Shown one piece after another: positions 29,810 through 34,954 of a stretch of DNA of 34,954 nt; positions within the stretch are counted from its first letter, which is position 1; each line of letters begins with the position of its first letter. Where the stretch lies: positions 1 through 34,954 of the forward strand of contig JACPRG010000122.1 of NCBI GenBank assembly GCA_016190025.1. Reading direction: 5' to 3'. The DNA comes from Candidatus Tectimicrobiota bacterium (GTDB taxonomy: Bacteria > UBA8248 > JACPRG01). The position numbers and the translations under genes are program-made. A model generated the notes under the pieces. That model was not told the origin of the DNA. It saw nothing but the letters and a program-made list of their open reading frames with translations, and made no database searches.

Positions 29810-32020
29810 TTGGCGGAGCCTGGCGAGATTCTCAACTTGACAACCAAAACGCGAGACGCGGCCCGAACCTCAAGTCGCATCGGCGGGCGCCGCTCCCACA
29901 CGACCCCGAACCGGAAAACGGGCCGCTTCCTCCTGGGAATCGACATCGGCGGCACCTTCACCGACCTCTGCCTCCTGGACGAACGCAGACAACTCCTCAC
30001 CTACAAGACGGCGTCCACGCCGGAGGATCTGCTGCAAGGGGTGCTGGACGGGATCCGCCTGGCGGCGGCCGACCAGGGCGTGCCCCTGCGGGAGTTCCTC
30101 CAGCGGGTCGTCTACCTCGGCCACGGGACCACCATCGCCACCAACGCCCTCCTCCAGCGGAAGGGGTCCCGCGTGGGCCTCATCACCACCCGGGGGTTCC
30201 GGGACACCATCCGGATCCAACGCTCTTTGGGCATGACGGCGGGCCTCACGGAAGAGGAGGTCGCCGACTACAGCCTCCGGGCCTACCCGGAGCCCATCGT
30301 CCCGTACGAGCGGATCCGGGAGGTGAGCGAACGGGTGGATTACAAGGGGTCGGCCGTCGTCGAGCTGAACCGGGAAGAGGCGCAGCGGGCCGTGGAGGAC
30401 CTCCTCGCGGCCAGGGTGGAGGCCATCGCCGTCTGCTTCCTGTGGTCCTTCCTGAACCCGTCCCACGAGCGGGCCGTCCGGGACCTGGCGGAAGCCGGGA
30501 GGGTCTACGTGGCGACCTCCAGCGATCAGTTCCCCGTCATCGGCGAGTATGAGCGGACGGCCTCGACGGTCCTCAACGCCTACCTGGGGCCGACCGTCCG
30601 GGACTATTTCCAGGGGCTGGAGGGGAGCCTGAAAAGGGCGGGCCTGCGGACACCCCCGCTGATCCTGCATTCCACGGGCGGGGTGATCTCGCCCCGGGAG
30701 GCCTCGGAGAACCCCCTGTCTCTCCTCATGTCGGGCCCCGCCGGCGGGGTCATCGGCTCCCGGTCCCTGGGGGAGATCCTGGGCCACGCAAACATCATCA
30801 CGACCGACATGGGCGGGACGAGCTTCGACGTGGGGCTGATTGTCGCAGGGAGTCCCGTCAAGGCGGACGGGGCCGTCTACGACAAGTATCACACCCTCGT
30901 CCCCATGATGGCCATCGAGACCGTCGGGGCGGGCGGGGGAAGCATCGCCCGGGTGACGGACGACCATCTGTCGGTGGGCCCCGACAGCGCCGGGGCGGTC
31001 CCCGGGCCTGTCTGCTACGACCGGGGCGGGGCGGACCCCACGGTGACCGACGCCGACGTGGTCCTCGGGATCATCGACCCCGCCTTCTTCCTGGGAGGCC
31101 GCATCCGCCTGGATCCCCAAAAGGCGCACCGCGCCATCGAAGAGCGGGTGGCGAAGCCCCTGGGGCTCTCCGTCCTGCGGGCGGCGGCCGGGATCCGCCA
31201 GGTCATCGATCAGCGGATGGCGGACCTGATCCGGCGGGTCACGCTGGAAAGAGGGTACGACCCCCAGGACTTCGTCTTGTACGCCTACGGCGGGGCCGGG
31301 CCCACCCACTGCGCCTCTTACGGCAAGGAGCTTCGCGTCTCCCGGATCGTGGTCCCGCTGACGGCCGGCTCCCACTCCGCCTTCGGGGCGGTCGCGTCGG
31401 ACATCCAGTGCTCCTTCGTCCTCTCTCACCTGATGCGGACCCCTCCCTTCTTCGATTCGGCCTCCCGCTACCTGGACGCCGGGGAGATGGAGGCCGTCTT
31501 CCGGAGGCTGGAGGAGAAAGGGCGCAAGACGCTGGCGAGAAACGGGGTGGCGGCGGGCGACCGGCGGCTCCACCGCTACGTCCAGATGCGCTACCGCCGC
31601 CAGACCCACGAGGTCCCCGTCCCGGCGCCGGACCGGTTCTCCCCCCGCGCGGTGGAGGAGCTGGCGCGGCGCTTCGAGGCGGAGTACGAGGCCCGCTACG
31701 GGCCGGGGTCGCAGTTCCGGGAGGCGGGCATCGAGGTGACTACCTTTCGGGTGGAGGCCGTCGGCCGGAAGGTGAAGCCGCGCCTCAAGGCCCGGCGGGC
31801 GGCGGGAGGGACGAGGGCGAAGCCCCTCGGGAAGCGGGAGGTTTATTTTTACGAGGCCGGGGGGGCCTATGCTGCGGAGATCTATCAGGGCGCCCAGGCG
31901 CCGCCGGGGCAGGAGATCCGAGGGCCGGCCATCCTGGAGTACGCGGGGACGACCGTCCTCGTGGAACCCGGACAGCGGGCCCTCATCGACCCGTACCGCA
32001 ACGTCTTGATCGAGCCCTGA
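29810..32020 (+). CDS. HyuA: hydantoinase/oxoprolinase/acetone carboxylase ATPase-type subunit
   Basis: 736 residues from TTG 29810. The actin-like ATPase pattern of HyuA/AcxA is clear: GIDIGGTFTDLCLLDE (43-58), LGHGTTIATNALLQRKGSRV, TTRGFRDTIRIQR, TTDMGGTSFDVGL, and YAYGGAGPTHCASYGKEL. These proteins use ATP to activate a carbonyl or lactam oxygen in N-methylhydantoinase, 5-oxoprolinase or acetone/acetophenone carboxylase. About 40 residues before GIDIGG are unlike the family, so the start is uncertain. TTG 29837 is the only later candidate, and a transcript from the -10 at 29786 would have a very short leader. It is followed after 42 bases by HyuB, its obligate partner. The gamma-like domain on that partner favours a carboxylase-type role. 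Confidence 0.9.
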   Translation: MAEPGEILNLTTKTRDAARTSSRIGGRRSHTTPNRKTGRFLLGIDIGGTFTDLCLLDERRQLLTYKTASTPEDLLQGVLDGIRLAAADQGVPLREFLQRVVYLGHGTTIATNALLQRKGSRVGLITTRGFRDTIRIQRSLGMTAGLTEEEVADYSLRAYPEPIVPYERIREVSERVDYKGSAVVELNREEAQRAVEDLLAARVEAIAVCFLWSFLNPSHERAVRDLAEAGRVYVATSSDQFPVIGEYERTASTVLNAYLGPTVRDYFQGLEGSLKRAGLRTPPLILHSTGGVISPREASENPLSLLMSGPAGGVIGSRSLGEILGHANIITTDMGGTSFDVGLIVAGSPVKADGAVYDKYHTLVPMMAIETVGAGGGSIARVTDDHLSVGPDSAGAVPGPVCYDRGGADPTVTDADVVLGIIDPAFFLGGRIRLDPQKAHRAIEERVAKPLGLSVLRAAAGIRQVIDQRMADLIRRVTLERGYDPQDFVLYAYGGAGPTHCASYGKELRVSRIVVPLTAGSHSAFGAVASDIQCSFVLSHLMRTPPFFDSASRYLDAGEMEAVFRRLEEKGRKTLARNGVAAGDRRLHRYVQMRYRRQTHEVPVPAPDRFSPRAVEELARRFEAEYEARYGPGSQFREAGIEVTTFRVEAVGRKVKPRLKARRAAGGTRAKPLGKREVYFYEAGGAYAAEIYQGAQAPPGQEIRGPAILEYAGTTVLVEPGQRALIDPYRNVLIEP

Positions 32021-32062
32021 GGGGCGGCGGTCGCTCCCTCTTCCAAAACGGCGGACAAACCG

Positions 32063-34228
32063 ATGGATCCCATCCTCTTTGAAGTCCTCAAGCACAAGCT
32101 GCTCTCCATCACCTGGGAGCAGGGGAACACCCTGAAAAAGGTCTCGGGCTCGCCCGTCGTGACCGAGGCCAACGACTTCAACACGGGGCTTTACCTCGCC
32201 GACGGCTCCATCGTCACCCTGGGCCGCCAGATGATCTGGCAGACGGGGGCGATGGCCAACGTGATCCGCTCCATCATCTCCGACTGCTCCGAGAACCCGG
32301 GCATCGGCGAGGGGGATATGTTCATCTGCAACGACCCCTACAAGGGGGCCCTCCACGGCTCGGACGTCTCCCTGGCGGCGCCGGTCTTCCACGAAGGGAA
32401 GCGGGTGGCCTGGGTCGGGACGGTGGCCCACCAGGTCGATATGGGGGGCATGGACGTGGGGAGCTGGTGCCCGCGCGCGACGGAGCGCGTACAGGAGTCC
32501 ATGAACCTTCCCCCGCTCAAGCTCGTCGAGGCCGGGCGGGTGCGCCAGGACGTCTGGAACGCGATCCTGAGCATGACCCGGCTCCCCTTCCTCCTCGGCC
32601 TCGACCTGCGGGCGATGACCGCCGCCAACAACACCGCCAAGGCGCGGCTTACCGGCCTGATTGAGCGCTACGGGGCGGAGGCGGTCCTCTCGGCCATGGA
32701 GGGGCTCATCCGCCTGTCCGAGCAGAGGCTGAGAAGCCGCCTGAGGCGCCTGCCGGACGGGGTCTACCGGGCCGTCGATTTCCTCGACCACGACGGCCAC
32801 CAGGACCGCACGTACAAGGTCGCCGTCTCCATCGAGAAGGCGGGCGACCGCCTCACCTTCGATTTCAGCGAGTCCGCCGACCAGGCGCCCGGCTTCATCA
32901 ACTGCACCCGGTCGGGCCTGGTCGGGGCGGTGTGCACGGCCCTGTTCACCATCGTCGCCTACGACATCCCGTGGACCGAGGGCCTGCTGCGGCCGGTCCG
33001 GATCCTCGCGCCCGAAGGCAAGATCTGCAGCGCCCGGCCCCCGGCCCCCGTCAGCATGGCGACTTGCGGCGTCATGTATTGCGTCAACACCGTCTGCGTC
33101 CTGGCGCTCTCCCGGATGATGGGCGCCGACCCGGCCCACCGCCCCCACCTCCAGGCGGCCACCCGGGGCGCCATCACCATCTTCAACCTGGGGGGCTGGA
33201 ACCAGTACAAAGAGCGCTTCGGGACGATGCTCCTGGACTCGCTGGCGGGGGGCGGGGGCGCCTTCTCGTACAAAGACGGCGTCCACGCGGCGGGCAGCCA
33301 CCCCATCCCCATCCCCAACATCGCCAACGTGGAGACGACGGAGAACATCGCGCCCATCCTGTACCTGTACCGGAGCCTGATCCCGGACACCGGGGGCCCC
33401 GGCAGGCACCGGGGGGGCGTCTCCTGCGGCCTGGCCTTCACGGTCCACGACGTGGAGGAGCTCTCCGGCGTCCTTGTCTCCCACGGGACGAAGGTCCCCA
33501 ACGCGCAGGGTCTCTCGGGCGGGCTCCCGGCCGCCTGCACCGTCAACACCCTCATCCGGGGGAGCGACGTCCTGGACGGGTTCCAGCGCGGCCGACTCCC
33601 CGGCGACTTGCGGGAGCTCCGCGGGACGCGGGTCAATCTCGGCTCCAAGCCCGGGCGGGTGCGCCTCGCGCGGGGGGACGTCTTCGAGAACTCCTGGCAG
33701 GGAGGAGGCGGGTATGGAGACCCCCTCGACCGGGACCCGCGCCAAGTGTCGAAAGACGTGCGGGCGGGCCTCGTCTCCCCGGAGGCGGCCCGCAAGATTT
33801 ACGGCGTCGCCCTCGACCCCCGGACGGGCGAGGCGCGGGAGACGGCAACGGGAAAACTCCGGGACGGGATCCGGCGAAGGCGGCTGACCCGCCCGGCGTC
33901 GGGGAGGGGCGGGAATTCCCGGAGGTTGAAGAACCCCCTCGACGGCCGCCGGGTCGGCTCCCTCGGGGAGTTTATCCAGGTCGTCCGCGACGGGAAAAGG
34001 CTCCTCAGCGTGTGCGAATGCGGGACGGTCCTGTCCGATGCCGGGTCCAACTGGAAGGAAGGGGCAAGGCGCGTCAGGCTCAGCCATAAGGAGCTTGGCC
34101 CCCTCATCTGGCTCCACGAGGATCTGGAGGTCCGCGCCTACTATTGCCCCAACTGTGGCCGTCAGCACGCTGTCGAGGTGACCGAAAAGGGCGCCCCGCC
34201 CCTTTTCGAAATTGAGCTGAGGTTTTAA
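32063..34228 (+). CDS. HyuB fused to acetone-carboxylase gamma-like zinc domain
   Basis: 721 residues. Residues 1 to ~590 are a HyuB/AcxB-type catalytic subunit: start MDPILFEVLKHKL, metal-site region NDPYKGALHGSD (D91, H98, D101), AHQVDMGGMDVG (H123), later FSESADQAPGFINCTRSG and the HyuB end GGGGYGDPLDRDP. After a basic linker (~600-640) comes an AcxC-like domain. It has CECG (C651, C653), NWKEGARRV and YYCPNCGRQHAVE (C695, C698), close to the acetone carboxylase gamma pattern CECG...NWK...EYFCPECGTLHDVE. The four Cys probably bind zinc. In acetone carboxylase gamma is a separate ~170-residue subunit, so this is a domain fusion. With HyuA it may form an ATP-dependent ketone carboxylase or a related enzyme. 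The ATG at 32063 is supported by family alignment. Confidence 0.9.
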   Translation: MDPILFEVLKHKLLSITWEQGNTLKKVSGSPVVTEANDFNTGLYLADGSIVTLGRQMIWQTGAMANVIRSIISDCSENPGIGEGDMFICNDPYKGALHGSDVSLAAPVFHEGKRVAWVGTVAHQVDMGGMDVGSWCPRATERVQESMNLPPLKLVEAGRVRQDVWNAILSMTRLPFLLGLDLRAMTAANNTAKARLTGLIERYGAEAVLSAMEGLIRLSEQRLRSRLRRLPDGVYRAVDFLDHDGHQDRTYKVAVSIEKAGDRLTFDFSESADQAPGFINCTRSGLVGAVCTALFTIVAYDIPWTEGLLRPVRILAPEGKICSARPPAPVSMATCGVMYCVNTVCVLALSRMMGADPAHRPHLQAATRGAITIFNLGGWNQYKERFGTMLLDSLAGGGGAFSYKDGVHAAGSHPIPIPNIANVETTENIAPILYLYRSLIPDTGGPGRHRGGVSCGLAFTVHDVEELSGVLVSHGTKVPNAQGLSGGLPAACTVNTLIRGSDVLDGFQRGRLPGDLRELRGTRVNLGSKPGRVRLARGDVFENSWQGGGGYGDPLDRDPRQVSKDVRAGLVSPEAARKIYGVALDPRTGEARETATGKLRDGIRRRRLTRPASGRGGNSRRLKNPLDGRRVGSLGEFIQVVRDGKRLLSVCECGTVLSDAGSNWKEGARRVRLSHKELGPLIWLHEDLEVRAYYCPNCGRQHAVEVTEKGAPPLFEIELRF

Positions 34229-34258
34229 CGCCATGGGCTGATGCCTCTCAAACGCCCT

Positions 34259-34317
34259 GAAAGCCAAATTTCAACTCCCAGAAAGCCAAAAAAGCCAAAA
34301 GCCAAACTTTAACTCAT
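34259..34317. repeat. Short AGCCAAA direct repeats
   Basis: GAAAGCCAAATTTCAACTC is followed by GAAAGCCAAAAAAGCCAAAAGCCAAACTTTAACTC (first 20 bases and end compared): four AGCCAAA units between two copies of a TTT(C/A)AACTC end. It looks like slippage or a decayed duplication at the compositional boundary. Confidence 0.6.
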
Positions 34318-34601
34318 TGATTTTAAATGACTTTTTGGCTTCGTTTCGTAGCTCTCTATATACGCGCCCTTTTCCCCAACCGAAGACAGACTCTGCGGAC
34401 AAACCGGCAACCCCAAGCCTTTTCGGTATCCTCGTCTCTTCCCCTTCACTCGCGCCTCCTGAGCACTTTTCTGTGAATATATACGAAAATAACACAAAAG
34501 TCAAATTCAGGCGACTACCCAGAACCCATTGAGGGTTAAAATACAAAATTCCGGTTAAAATCGGGGGCGGGCTCATCCGTAGCCGGAAGGGAAAGAAGGG
34601 A

Positions 34602-34694
34602 ATGGCTGAGCGCAACGAGTGGACCTTTGCGGGGGACGTGAAGTCCTGGATCGACGCCATCCTGAAGGAGCGTCCGGGGCTTCCCGGAGATTGA
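34602..34694 (+). pseudogene. 30-residue ORF, possible truncated N-terminus of a larger gene
   Basis: An ATG at 34602 after GAAGGGA opens a frame that ends at TGA 34692-34694. The peptide (MAERNEWTFAGDVKSWIDAI, then LKERPGLPGD) looks like coding sequence rather than chance. From memory it resembles the N-terminus of Eco57I-like restriction-methylase-type proteins (WxFAxDVKSWI...RPxLPF), but I cannot check this. If that is right, it is a remnant cut just after the first helix. A genuine small peptide is the alternative. Confidence 0.3.
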
Positions 34695-34771
34695 ATTAGC
34701 GCTGTAAACATTGTTTGAAGAAGAAGGCCCTATGGTTTAAAATCTCGCTGATTTCCTTGGAGGGTGTGGCC

Positions 34772-34954
34772 ATGGAAGAGCAAGCAAGTGAACAGCTCGA
34801 ACAGACGATTTTCGTTTTTCTCGCCTACAAGCGTATGGAAACGGATACCGAAGTCTACCAAGGTGCCGCCCTCGTTACGGATATCCGTTGTAAGCCTCTG
34901 TATCGCCCTTGGATTGTTGGACACGAAGTTGAGTTTATTTTCCTTCATGCGGCC
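34772..34954 (+). CDS. N-terminal part of an unidentified protein (cut by window end)
   Basis: The ATG at 34772 has a GGAGGG site 9 bases upstream and is followed by 61 codons without a stop to the window edge. The N-terminal peptide begins MEEQASEQLEQTIFVFLAYK and continues with YQGAALVTDIRCKPLYRPWIVGHEVEFIFLHA. There is no signal peptide or motif I recognise. Base and codon use (AT-ending codons, roughly half GC) is unlike the strongly GC-ending genes before it, consistent with acquisition from elsewhere or a different functional class. A minus-strand frame over the same bases (34730-34948) is weaker, lacking a good start site. Confidence 0.6.
   Translation, partial: MEEQASEQLEQTIFVFLAYKRMETDTEVYQGAALVTDIRCKPLYRPWIVGHEVEFIFLHAA

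Larger units (their letters stand above)
34229..34771. other. AT-rich tail with simple repeats, no clear gene
   Basis: Base composition drops sharply right after HyuB. There is an imperfect direct repeat, GAAAGCCAAA...TTTCAACTC and AGCCAAACTTTAACTC, with AGCCAAA runs between (34259-34317). GGTTAAAAT occurs twice (34535-34570), with a third relative near 34735. A 146-residue minus frame (34271-34711) has no domain and partly reads the repeat, so I do not call it. One tiny ORF is listed separately. Confidence 0.55.

Noticed and set aside
29870..34267. 1465-residue open frame on minus across HyuA and HyuB
   Set aside because: Same reason: both plus-strand genes show clear family motifs and the minus frame is repetitive Arg/Gly/Asp/Val-rich.
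34271..34711. 146-residue minus-strand frame in the AT-rich tail
   Set aside because: Its C-terminus just reads the AGCCAAA simple repeat, it has no motif, and it overlaps the better plus-strand candidate at 34602.

Overview
The window looks like a stretch of chromosome from a high-GC (roughly two-thirds GC by eye), uncultured-type bacterium. GTG and TTG starts are frequent, Shine-Dalgarno sites are good, and catabolic genes are dense (CoA transferase, hydantoinase, LLM flavoenzyme, NMT1-type binding proteins, HyuA/HyuB). This style recalls Rokubacteria/NC10/Tectomicrobia-like or deltaproteobacterial soil and groundwater genomes. No rRNA or marker gene is present, so that placement is only a guess.

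Layout. (1) 1-5518, minus: the cut-off end of a secreted GlcG/HbpS-like protein, a CheY-like receiver, and a 1505-residue soluble sensor kinase with six GAF and two PAS domains. (2) 5927-10700, minus: an orphan molybdopterin hydroxylase large subunit, a UbiD-type prFMN decarboxylase and a metal-dependent cyclase/formamidase-family hydrolase. (3) 11389-15117, plus: a nitrilase-superfamily N-carbamoyl-amino-acid hydrolase-like enzyme, an LLM flavoenzyme, a D-hydantoinase/dihydropyrimidinase-like enzyme and a cupin. (4) 15405-21782, plus: a GntR/FCD regulator, then acyl-CoA dehydrogenase, family III CoA transferase, a second hydantoinase-like enzyme, enoyl-CoA hydratase and HMG-CoA-lyase-like aldolase. 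The unit ends in strong hairpins. (5) 21903-29460, minus: three paralogous periplasmic binding proteins, two near-identical M29-type metalloenzymes, an isochorismatase-family amidohydrolase and a small secreted protein of unknown function. (6) 29810-34228, plus: HyuA and a HyuB fused at its C terminus to an acetone-carboxylase gamma-subunit-like zinc domain. (7) 34229-end: an abruptly AT-richer tail with simple repeats, a tiny truncated ORF and the start of an unrelated gene.

Taken together the genes suggest (inference) uptake and breakdown of small cyclic amides or N-heterocycles such as hydantoins, dihydropyrimidines or pyridines. Binding proteins would capture the compound, hydroxylases or oxygenases would activate it, two hydantoinase-like enzymes would open rings, and a carbamoylase and an isochorismatase-like amidase would release nitrogen. 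A CoA-transferase/beta-oxidation/HMG-CoA-lyase module would take the carbon skeleton to central metabolism. HyuA/HyuB-gamma may be an ATP-dependent ketone carboxylase or an oxoprolinase-like enzyme.

A family of short palindromes (core GAGGTC-N3-GACCTC, often with GTAGGGGCG arms) occupies the intergenic gaps. A shared TTGACAGAAAA promoter-like element precedes two of the minus-strand units.
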